Assembly: GCA_965371445.1 (NCBI GenBank)
Contig: CBDUYN010000078.1
Span: 1 to 42,779 of the forward strand
Reading direction: 5' to 3'
DNA from: DASWIG01 sp965371445
GTDB lineage: Bacteria > Acidobacteriota > Thermoanaerobaculia > Multivoradales > J023
DNA length: 42,779 bases
Made by a program: the position numbers and the translations under genes. The notes under the pieces were generated by a model. The model was not told the origin of the DNA. It made no database searches and saw only the letters and a program-made list of their open reading frames with translations. Of this stretch, positions 19,301 through 27,200 are shown piece by piece; the first letter of the stretch is position 1, and every line of letters starts with the position of its first letter.

Positions 19301-21265
19301 CGCGCCGCGGTCAACTCGCTCGGCATGGGCGGCACCAACGTCCACGTCGTCGTGGAGGAGCCGCCGCCGCCGCCGCCGAGCGATGCGGCGCATCCCTGGC
19401 AGCTGCTCCTGCTCTCGGCGCGTACCGAGACGGCGCTCGCCGACGTCGGCGAGCGCCTGGCCGATCACCTCGCGCGGCACCCAGAGGCCAACCTGGCCGA
19501 CGTCGCCTACACCGGCCAGGTCGGCCGCCGCCACCTCGGCTGGCGGCGCACGGCCGTCTGCCGTGACCCGAGCGACGCCGTGGCGGTGCTGCGCGGCGAG
19601 GACCCGCGGCGCCTGCTGACCACCTGGTGCGAGGAAGGCGAGCGGCCGGTGGTCTTCCTCTTCTCGGGGCTCGGCGGCCAGTACCCGGTTATGACCCGCG
19701 GCCTCTACGAGACGGAGGAGGTCTTCCGGCGCGAGGTGGACCGCGCCGCGGCCCTCTTCGAGCCCCTCCTGGGCCTCGACCTGCGCGAGGTGATCTATCC
19801 CGCCGAGGCCCAATCCGGCGCCGCGGCCGAGGACGGCAAGATCGACCTGAAGAAGATGCTGGGCCGCGGCGGCGAGCGTTCCGAGGCGAGCCGCCGGCTC
19901 GACGAGACCTGGCTCACCCAGCCGTCGATCTTCGTCGTCGAGCACGCCCTCGCCCGGCTGTGGACCTCCTGGGGCGTGCGACCACAGGCGATGTTGGGCT
20001 ACAGCCTCGGCGAGTACGTGGCGGCCTCTCTGGCCGGGGTCTTCGACTTCGAGGCCGCGGTCGAGCTGGTGGCGCGGCGGGCGAAGCTCATCCACGAGCT
20101 GCCGGCCGGCGCCATGCTAGCGGTCGCCCTTCCCGAAGAGGAGACGCGGGCGTTGCTCGGCGAGGAGCTTTCCCTCGGCGCCCAGAACGGCCGCGAGCAG
20201 TCGGTGGTCTCGGGCCCCGTCGCGGCGGTCGAGGCGTTCGCCGAAAAGCTGACGGCCCAGGACGTCGTCCACCGCCGCCTGGAAACCTCGCACGCTTTCC
20301 ATTCGGTGATGATGGAGCCGATCGCGGACGAGCTCACCGAGCTCGCCGGAAGCTTCGAGCGCCGCTCACCGCGCATCCCGTGGGTGTCGAACGTCACCGG
20401 CACCTGGATTACCGCCGAGGAGGCCGTCGACCCGGCCTACTGGGCGCGCCACATGTGCCAGCCGGTGCGTTTCGCCGACGGCCTCGGAGAGCTCCTCTCG
20501 GAGGACGGGCGTGTGTTCCTGGAGATCGGCCCCGGCCAGACCCTGACGAGCCTCGTCCACCACTACGCGGCGGAGGCGAAGCTCGGCGAGCGCCTGGCGA
20601 CCGGCTCGGTGCGCCACAGCTACGAGCCCCACGACGACCGAGCCTTCCTCCTCGCCGCTCTCGGCAAGATGTGGCTGGCCGGCGTCGACGTCGACTGGCA
20701 GGCCGTCCACGCCGGCGAGCGGCGCCAGCGGCTCGTCCTGCCCACCTACCCCTTCGAGCGCCGGCGCTACTGGATCGAGACCGAAGGCGAGGTGCTGGTG
20801 GGCGGCGGCCGGGAGGCCGAGGCCGTCGCCGGCGAGGACGAGGCCGGGGGGCCGGCCTACTACCCGCGGCCGACCCTGCGGGTCGAATATGCGGCACCGC
20901 GCAGCGAGGAGGAGCGTACCGTCGCCGAGGTCTGGCAAGATCTGCTCGGAGTCGACCAGGTGGGGATCCACGACAACTTCCTGGAGCTGGGCGGAGATTC
21001 GCTCCTCGCCTCGCGGCTCGTCACCCGCCTGCGGGGCGTCCTCGAGGTGGACCTGCCGATCCGACTCCTCTTCGAGGCCCCGACGGTGGCCGATCTGGTG
21101 GCGGCGGCTGAGGCCCTGCGCCGTGAGGCGGCGGCATCGGCCAAGGACGAGGAGGAAGAGATGCGCGAGCTCCTGGAGATGGTCAAGGGTCTCGAGGGCG
21201 AGGAGCTGAAGCGCGAGCTCGCCAGGCTCGAGGGCGAAGTCGCAGGAGGAGAAATTCATGGCTGA
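13346..21265 (+). CDS. Type I PKS: KS-AT-KR-ACP-KS-AT-ACP
   Basis: A 2,639-residue two-module polyketide synthase. KS1 ~10-435 has TACSTSL (Cys181), EAHGTAT and KTNLGH. AT1 ~545-840 has GYSLGE (Ser654) and HAFHS, the malonyl-CoA signature. KR ~1190-1420 is intact, with TGGLGGLG, FSS and DYCGAN. ACP1 carries Ser1524 in GGNSL. KS2 ~1580-2005 has TFCSTSL (Cys1751), EAHGSAT and SNFGH. AT2 has GYSLGE (Ser2220) and HAFHS, again malonyl. ACP2 carries Ser2552 in GGDSL. A charged helical tail (RELLEMVKGLEGEELKREL) may be a docking element. Module 1 should give a beta-hydroxy and module 2 a beta-keto unit. There is no loading domain, DH or ER; the protein starts directly with a KS, so it must receive its chain from another protein. 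Start: ATG at 13346 behind AAGGAG. It overlaps the next gene by 8 bp. Confidence 0.97.
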   Translation: MAQDDTYTGSEIAIVGMACRFPGASTPEQFWRNLRDGVESLVELTDEELRAAGVPAEQIQDPAYVRRVSVVDDIEDFDASFFGYTPLEATIMDPQHRLFLECAWEVFERAGYDPQVSQQPVGVFTGAKTNTYLFNVVAHRGRFPSLDNFQIALGNDLMAMATRVSYKLDLRGPSYALHTACSTSLVTVHLACQSLLLDECVMAVAGGAAVNVPQRRGYLYQAGGILSPDGSSRTFDEQSAGSSFGNGCGAVLLKRLDEALADGDHVHAVIRGSATNNDGARKASFTAPGVEGQTAVLLEAMAVAGVEADDISYLEAHGTATELGDSIEVLALKDAFRASTEGHVKGGRHCALGSVKTNLGHLETAAGIAGLIKTALALEHREIPPSLHFEKPNPKLGLESSPFVVHAELTAWPAGENGKKRIAGVSSFGIGSTNAHVILEEATAATASASRPFQLLLLSARSAAALEVQTRNLAAHLEEHPADLADVAYTLQVGRRGFEHRRALICRSTDDALAVLSGDAAERGFTSELKSAASGVAFLFPGLGEHHVDMGLGLYRSEEVFRRQLDRCVELLKAPLGLDLRDVLYPRGTDAEEQRRGGGPDLRRMLGRSPAASAPASRLDETWLAQPALFALEIALAKLWESWGIRPRVLVGYSLGEYVAACLAGVLELEDALQLVAYRARKIHQVEPGAMLAVPFSEEELLPRLQEHGLCLAAVNGPAATVAAGPVAAVEELTARLAEEEVVCRRLTTSHAFHSRMLDPLADELTDFVRGLRLSAPETPYLSNVTGTWITAEEATDPGYWARHMCQPVRFSDAASTLLAEPGRVTLEVGPGLSLTSAVKQHPDCGADAARLALTTLPGAFDRRPEAEAMLSTLGKLWLAGTPVDWKGFYGDETRQRVPLPTYPFERQRHWLEVDVEAIEAGRPAGEPRRVTLDKQDDLADWFYEPVWRPAPRAEEAEDAEPQPAACRLVFRDAGGLGARLAEQLRETGDDVVTVTPGEAFAALSPSGDQGGETLGDGAFSIDPSRPEDYVALLAEIGRRELPLTGVAHLWSVGGDQAGFAALQERGFYSLLFLAQALGRSHRDAPVEIVAVTSGVHRIDGGEALCPDKATLLGPTRVIPQEMAGLLCRAVDVVVPEVKSAAEDELAAALRAELAAGGDEPVVAWRDGERFVQGFEARRLEAAEGAASRLREEGVYLLTGGLGGLGLVIAEHLAKTVKARLVLTGRSAVPGREGWDAWLESHGEDEPTSRKIARLRALEEHGAEVLPLAADAADAAAMTAVVAAARERFGTIHGVIHLAGVPGGGILQLKTRQAAERILAPKVGGARVLDELFRDADLDFLMIFSSIASILGEFGQIDYCGANAFLDAYAWSAAERGGAPVVTVDWDIWREVGLALHAEVPEHLRPWREEMLEKAILSREGVEAFDRILASGLTQVVVSTQDLAGRIELGKSFTGENFLAQLGLAGGKPSPAPAPAGRPQSVLGTDFVAAGGSIERRLAEIWQRVLGIEKVGVNDNFFDLGGNSLIGLQLVTEIGRELGIEVVPVTLFESPTVASLARQLAPAKEEEERPVLRAATDGGHDIALVAMTGRFPGARNVEELWENLRQGVESISFLDEEELIAAGVDAELVRGPRYVKAASAIDGIDLFDAQLFGYSPREAEVMDPQHRLFLECAWEVLEKAGYDPARYPGSIGVFAGCNLSTYLLKLYADPRARASVNMLQAILGNDKDSLTTTLSYKLDLRGPSVAVQTFCSTSLVAVHMACQSLRQGECDMALAGGVRVVVPDRVGYLYEEGGIAPPDGHSRSFDAGANGSVLGQGVGIVALMRRADAEAEGAPILAILKGSAINNDGSMKAGYTAPSVAGQSKAVTMALEDAGVDPETISYVEAHGSATELGDPIEVTALTAAWRRFTDKRGFCSIGSVKSNFGHLDRAAGVAGLIKTVLALEHGEIPPTINFERPNSQIDFASSPFVVADRLREWTSNGAPRRAAVNSLGMGGTNVHVVVEEPPPPPPSDAAHPWQLLLLSARTETALADVGERLADHLARHPEANLADVAYTGQVGRRHLGWRRTAVCRDPSDAVAVLRGEDPRRLLTTWCEEGERPVVFLFSGLGGQYPVMTRGLYETEEVFRREVDRAAALFEPLLGLDLREVIYPAEAQSGAAAEDGKIDLKKMLGRGGERSEASRRLDETWLTQPSIFVVEHALARLWTSWGVRPQAMLGYSLGEYVAASLAGVFDFEAAVELVARRAKLIHELPAGAMLAVALPEEETRALLGEELSLGAQNGREQSVVSGPVAAVEAFAEKLTAQDVVHRRLETSHAFHSVMMEPIADELTELAGSFERRSPRIPWVSNVTGTWITAEEAVDPAYWARHMCQPVRFADGLGELLSEDGRVFLEIGPGQTLTSLVHHYAAEAKLGERLATGSVRHSYEPHDDRAFLLAALGKMWLAGVDVDWQAVHAGERRQRLVLPTYPFERRRYWIETEGEVLVGGGREAEAVAGEDEAGGPAYYPRPTLRVEYAAPRSEEERTVAEVWQDLLGVDQVGIHDNFLELGGDSLLASRLVTRLRGVLEVDLPIRLLFEAPTVADLVAAAEALRREAAASAKDEEEEMRELLEMVKGLEGEELKRELARLEGEVAGGEIHG
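14376..14394 (+). repeat. Short G-rich repeat, copy 1 (half-copy)
   Basis: The 19-mer tcaagggggggagacactg occurs here and, identically, at 16372-16390. In this copy it falls within KS1 just before the conserved GSVKTNLGH segment. It encodes part of a loop (EGHVKGGRHCA) that is longer than in the two other KS domains of the window. It looks like a piece of a small dispersed palindromic repeat inserted in frame. Confidence 0.6.
16353..16390 (+). repeat. Short palindromic repeat, copy 2, inserted in frame in the PKS
   Basis: A 38-bp element begins cactgtccccctcggggga and ends with the same 19-mer as at 14376-14394, forming an imperfect inverted repeat. It lies in the structural part of KR1 and adds about a dozen residues (LSPSGDQGGET). 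The homologous stretch of the next PKS protein (GEAYARLGDGAY) lacks them, so the insertion is visible by comparison. It resembles a REP-like element that happens to be open in this frame. Confidence 0.65.
19361..19378 (+). repeat. Six ccg triplets coding a proline linker
   Basis: Six consecutive CCG codons, followed by two more residues and an Ala-rich stretch, code for a polyproline linker between KS2 and AT2. Corresponding linkers in the other PKS modules lack it. Probably slippage expansion with no catalytic consequence. Confidence 0.9.
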
Positions 21266-24200
21266 GATCCCGCAGGGCTACGGCGAGGAGCTCTCTCCCC
21301 AGCAGCGCCGGCTGCTGGAGTTGATGCTCAATAAAAAGCAAGAGGCGCGCCGCAAGGCCGAGCAGAAAGCCGCGGCCGCGGGGACGATCCCGCGCCGCTC
21401 GGCCGAGGAGCCGCCGTTGCTCTCTTTCGCGCAGCAGCGGCTGTGGTTCATCCAACAGTTCCAACCCGGCAATGCCGCCTACAACATCCCCTCCGGAGTT
21501 CGGCTGCGGGGGCCGCTCGACGCGGGGTTTTTCGGGCAGAGTCTCGTCGAGACCGTGCGGCGCCATGAGACGATGCGCACGACCTACGTGTTGCGCGGCG
21601 CCCTGCCGGTGCAGATCATCTCCCCCGAGGCGCGGGCGGTGATGTCGCGAGTCGACCTGAGCGCGCTGCCGCGGACCCGGGTGGAGCCGGAGGCCCAGCG
21701 GGTCGTCGACGGTGCGGCGCGCTATCCCTTCGAGATGGCCCGCTCGTCGCCCTGGCGCGCCCTGCTGCTACGGCTCGACGCCGAGGAGCACGTCTTTCTC
21801 GCGGTCAAGCACCACATCCTCTCCGACACCTGGACGACCGGCGTCTTCTTCCGCGAGATGGTGGGCCACTACCGGGCCCTCGTCGACGGTGTGCCGGCGC
21901 GCCTCCCGGAGCTCAAGGTCCAGTACGCCGACTATGCCCTCTGGCAGCGTCGCGAGCTCGGCGAAGGCGGGCTGCTCGAAACGCAGCTCACCTACTGGAC
22001 CCGGAAGTTCGAGGGCGCGCCGCCGCTGCTCAGCTTGCCGCTGGACCGGCCGCGTCCGCCAGTGCCGAGCTTCCGCGGTGGACGCGTCATCATCGTCCTA
22101 CCCAACCAGCTGACGGATCGCCTCAAGGCCTTGAGCGGCCGCCAGGAAGCCACCCTGTTCATGACGCTGATGACGGCCTACCAGAGCTTGCTCCATCGCT
22201 ACACCGGGGAAGAGGATCTCCTGGTGGGCACCCCGATGGCGAATCGCGACCGGGTGGAGCTGGAGAACCTGATCGGTCTTTTCGTCAACACCCTGGTGTT
22301 GCGCACCAACTTCAGCGGCCGGCCTACGTTCCGGCAGCTTCTCGACCAGGTTCGCCGGACCACTCTCGAAGGGCTCTCCCACCACGACGTGCCTTTCGAG
22401 CGGGTGGTGGAGGAGCTCAACCTGGAGCGCGACACCAGCCGCAACCCCCTGTTCCAGGTTCTCTTCGCGTTCCAGAACGTCCCGATCCCGGCGCTGGTGG
22501 CGGAGGGGCTGACGCTCGAGCGCTACGAGTTCCAGGAATCGACGGCGCGGCTCGACTTGGAGCTCGACCTCCAGGAGATGCCCTACGGCTTCGTGGGCTG
22601 GCTGGGCTACAACTCCGACCTCTTCGAGGCCACCACGGTACAGCGGATGGCGTCCAGCTTCCGGACCCTCCTGGACGGAATCGTCGAGGAGCCGGACCGG
22701 CCGGTGCCGGCGTTGCCTCTGGCGAGCGCCGGGGAGCGCCACCAGGTGCTCACGGCCTGGAACGACACCCAGGCCGCCTATCCCCGCGACGTCTGCCTGC
22801 ACCAGCTCTTCGAGGCCCAGGCCGAGCGGACCCCCGACGCCGTGGCGGTCGACGACGGCAGCCGCCGGCTGAGCTACGGTGAGCTCGAAGCGCGGGCCAA
22901 CCAGCTGGCCCACCTGCTGCTCTCCCTCGGCGCCGACGCCTTGCCGGTGGCGGTCTACCTGCGCCGCAGCGTCGACTGCGTGGCGGCGCTTCTCGGGATC
23001 CTCAAGGCGGGCGGCTCCTACGTGCCCATGGACCTGGCCTCGCCGGTCGACCGGCTCGAGGCGATCCTGCGCTCGGCGGGGATCTCCCGGCTGGTCACCG
23101 AGAGCTCGCTCCTGGCGTCGGTCGCCGGACTCGCACCTCTCCTGGAGCAGGTCGTCTGCCTCGACGAGCCGGAGGAGGGGACGGCGCTCGCCGGCGGCGA
23201 GACCGCGCCGCGCCTCTTGACCCGCAGCGACATCACCGCCCGGCCGCGCCACCGCCCGGCGCTATCGGTCGACCCCGGGACCCTGGCCTACACCATTTTC
23301 ACCTCGGGTTCCACCGGGACTCCCAAGGGCGTCATGGTCCGCCACCGCCCGGTCGCCAACCTGATCGGCTGGGTCAATTCGACGTTTGGCGTCACCGCTG
23401 ACGACCGCCTCCTCTGCGTCGCCTCGCTGAGCTTCGACCTCTCGGTCTACGACGTTTTCGGCATCCTGGCGGCTGGCGCGACGATCCGCCTGGCGACCGG
23501 CGAGGAGGTGCGCAATCCGGAGGCGTTGATACGGATCTTGGAGGAGGAACCGATCACCTTTTGGGATTCGGCTCCGGCGGCCCTCCAGCAGCTGGTCGGC
23601 TTCTTTCCGGCCGAGCCTCTCGCCCGAAGCGCCCTGCGCCTCGTCTTCCTGAGCGGCGACTGGATCCCGGTCGCCCTGCCGGAGCAGGTGCGTGCCGTCT
23701 TTTCGCGGGCGCGGATGATCAGCCTGGGCGGTGCCACCGAAGCGACCGTGTGGTCGAACGTCTTTCCGGTCCGGGAGGTGCCAGAATGGTGGGTGAGCAT
23801 CCCCTACGGCCGGCCGATCCCGAACGCCCAGTACTACGTCCTGGATGCCGCCTTCGAGCCGCGGTCGATCGGCGTCGAGGGAGATCTTTTCATCGGCGGC
23901 GAGTGCCTCGCGTCAGGCTATCTCGCCTCGCCGGCCCTGACCGCCCTCAAGTACGTGCCCGACCCCTGGAGCGGCGCCAGCGGGGGGCGGCTTTACCGCA
24001 CCGGCGACCGGGTGCGGTTCTGGGCCGACGCCAACCTCGAATTCCTGGGCCGGCGCGACCACCAGGTGAAAATCCGCGGCTACCGCATCGAGCTCGGGGA
24101 GATCGCTTCGATCCTGGGGCAGCACCCGCAGCTGCGCGACACGGTGGTCCTGGTCCGCGAGGACGTCCCCGGCGACCGGCGCCTGGTGGCCTACGTGGTG

Positions 24201-27200
24201 GGCGAGGGCGGCGAAACGCCGCCGGGGCACGAGCTGCGCGCCTACCTGCAGCGCAAGCTCCCAGACTACATGGTACCGGCGGCGTTCGTGATCCTCGAGG
24301 CCCTGCCGGTGACGGCCAACGGCAAGCTCGACCGCCAAGCCCTGCCGGCTCCGGCCGGCGACCGGCCGGAGCTCCCGTCGGAGTTCGCCGAGGCGAGGAC
24401 CGGGACCGAGCGCCAGATCGGCGAGCTGTGGAAGAAAACTCTCCAGATCGACCAGGTGGGACGCGACGACAACTTCTTCGACCTCGGGGGGCACTCCATG
24501 CTCCTGACCCAGATCCACCAGGAGCTGCAGAAGGAGCTGGCGCCGGAGCTCACCCTGGTCGACATGTTCACCTTTACGACGATCGCCTCGCTGGCCGCGC
24601 ACCTGAGCCGTTCCGGCAAGAGCGGCTCCGCCGTCCAGGCCAGCCTGGAGCACGCCGAGGCACGCCGCAGCCGCGTGGTGAGCGATACCGAGGTCGCCAT
24701 CATTGGCATGGCGTTGCGCTACCCGCAGGCCTCGACCCCGGAAAAGTTCTGGGACAACCTGCGCAACGGCCGGGAGTGCATCGAGTTCTTCAGCCGCGAA
24801 GAGGTCCTCGCCGCCGGTGTCGCCCCCGAGGTGGTCGATCATCCCGACTACGTACGGGCGGAGGGTACGGTGGCCGACGTCGAGCTTTTCGACCACGAGT
24901 TCTTCGGCTACGCCGACCCCGCGGAGGTCGAGCTGCTCGATCCCCAGCAACGGATCTTCATGGAGTGCGCCTGGGAAGCCTTCGAGCGCGCCGGCTACGA
25001 TCCCCGCGTCTGCGGCGGGCGCACCGGCATCTTCGGCGGGGTCAATATCTCGAGCTACCTCTTCAACGCCCTCTACGACTACGATCCGGTCAACGTGATG
25101 TCGAGCTTCCTGACCCGCATCGGGCTCTTGGTCGGCAACCAGAACGACTACCTCTGCACCCGCGTCGCCTACCACTTCGACCTGAAGGGTCCGTGCCTCA
25201 CGGTGCAGACCGCCTGCTCCACGGCCACGGTCGCCACCCACTTGGCCTGCCAGAGCCTGCTGCGCCACGAGTGCGACCTCTCTCTGGCGGGCGGCGTCCA
25301 GATCCGGGTTCCCCAGAACATGGGCTACATGTACCAGGAGGGGGGCTTCCCCTCGCCCGACGGTCACTGCCGCTCCTTCGACGCCAAGGCCAAAGGCAAC
25401 GTCCACGGCAACGGCGCCGGGGTCCTGGTCTTGAAACGTCTCGCCGACGCGATCACCGATCGCGACCACATCCATGCCGTGATCCAGGGCTCGGCGGTGA
25501 CCAACGACGGCAGCGCCAAGGTGGGTTTCACCGCTCCGGGGGTCGACGGTCAGGCGCGGGCGGTGGCGGAGGCCCTCGGGGTCTCGGGGGTGGGCCCGGA
25601 ATCGATCGGCTATCTCGAGGCCACCGGTACCGGCACCGAGCTCGGCGATCCCATCGAGATCGAGGCCCTGACCCGGGCCTTTCGGCTCAAGACGGCGAAG
25701 ACCGGCTTTTGTCCCATCGGCTCGGTGAAGTCCAACATCGGCCACACCGACGCGGCCTCGGGAGCGGCGGCGTTGATCAAGACCGCCTTGGCCCTCGAGC
25801 ACGAGGAGATCCCTCCGAGCCTGCACTTCGAGGAGCCCAATCCGAGGATCGATTTCGCCGCGAGTCCCTTTTTCGTCAACGCTCAGCTGCGGCCCTGGCC
25901 GCGCCAGGCGGAGCCGCGCCGCGCCGGGGTCCACACCTACGCGGTCGGCGGTACCAACACCCACATCATCCTGGCGGAGGCGCCGGAGGTCGGCCCGAGC
26001 TCGCCGTCGCGGCCCTGGCAGCTCCTCCTGATCTCGGCGCGCTCGAGCGCGGCCCTCCACCGGGCCGCGGAGAATCTGCGCGCCCACCTGGAGTCTGAGG
26101 AGGAGGCCGCGCTCCCCGATGTCGCCTACACCCTCCAGGTCGGCCGCCGGCACTTCCGCCACCGCCGCTTCGCCCTCTGCCGTACCGGCACGGAGGCGGT
26201 CGAGGTGCTGCGCGAGATGCCGCCCGCGCGGCTGCGCAGCTCTCACGTCCGCGAGGAGGAGCGGCGCACCTCTTTCCTGATGCCGGGAACGCTCCCCAAC
26301 ACCGCCACCGCAGCCGGGCTCTACCGCGCGGAGAGCGCCTTCCGCGAGGCGGTCGACCGCTGCGCCGGCCTTCTCGAAGGAGAGGCGCGGCAGAGGCTGT
26401 CGGCCTTCTTCGCCGGCGATTCGGCCAGCGAGGCGCCCGCGCACCTCGAGCCGCTTCTGACCTTCACGAGCGAATATGCCCTGGCCCAGGTTTGGCTGGA
26501 GTGGGGCGTCGCTCCCGCGGCCGTCCTGGGCCGTGGAACGGGCGAGCTGACCGCGGCTTGCCTCACCGGCGCGCTGCCGCTCGCTGGCGCCCTCGCCCTG
26601 GCGGCGGCCTGGGGCCGGGCGCAGGAGCCAGGCGTCCGCCTCGAGGTCCACCTGGCGGCGTCGGAGCTCGAGCCCTACCTGGACGGTGGCATGGCGTTCG
26701 AGACCCTCCTGGGCGAGGCGCTTTGCCTCGTCGTCGGCCCGGAGGAGGCCGCCGAGGATCTCCAGGACCGGCTCAACGACGAAGGCGTCGACTGCTTCCA
26801 CCTGGGCCCGGCGACGTTCTTCTCCACGGCCGGCGAGCTCCGCTCCGCCTGGCGCGGGAGCCTGGCGAAGCCGGCCTGGGGGGCAGGCGAGCTTCCCTGG
26901 CTCTCGTCGTCGACCGGCACCTGGGTCGCCGGGAAAGAGACGGCCGGGCTCTGGGAGCAGGGCCTGGGAGGCTCCGCCTTGTACGACGCTTTCGGCGAGC
27001 TCCTGAAAGACGACACCCGAGCCTTCCTCGAGGTAGGCACCGGGGACCTCTTGAGCGGTGCGTTGCGCCGCCTTGCCGTCGGCCGGCCGATCTTCGCCGC
27101 CCTGGCGGCCGGCGGCGGTCTCGAGGACGAGGACGCGAGCGCCACCGCGCAGCTGCTCGCCAACCTCGGCCGCCTGTGGCTTGCCGGAGTCGACGTCGAC

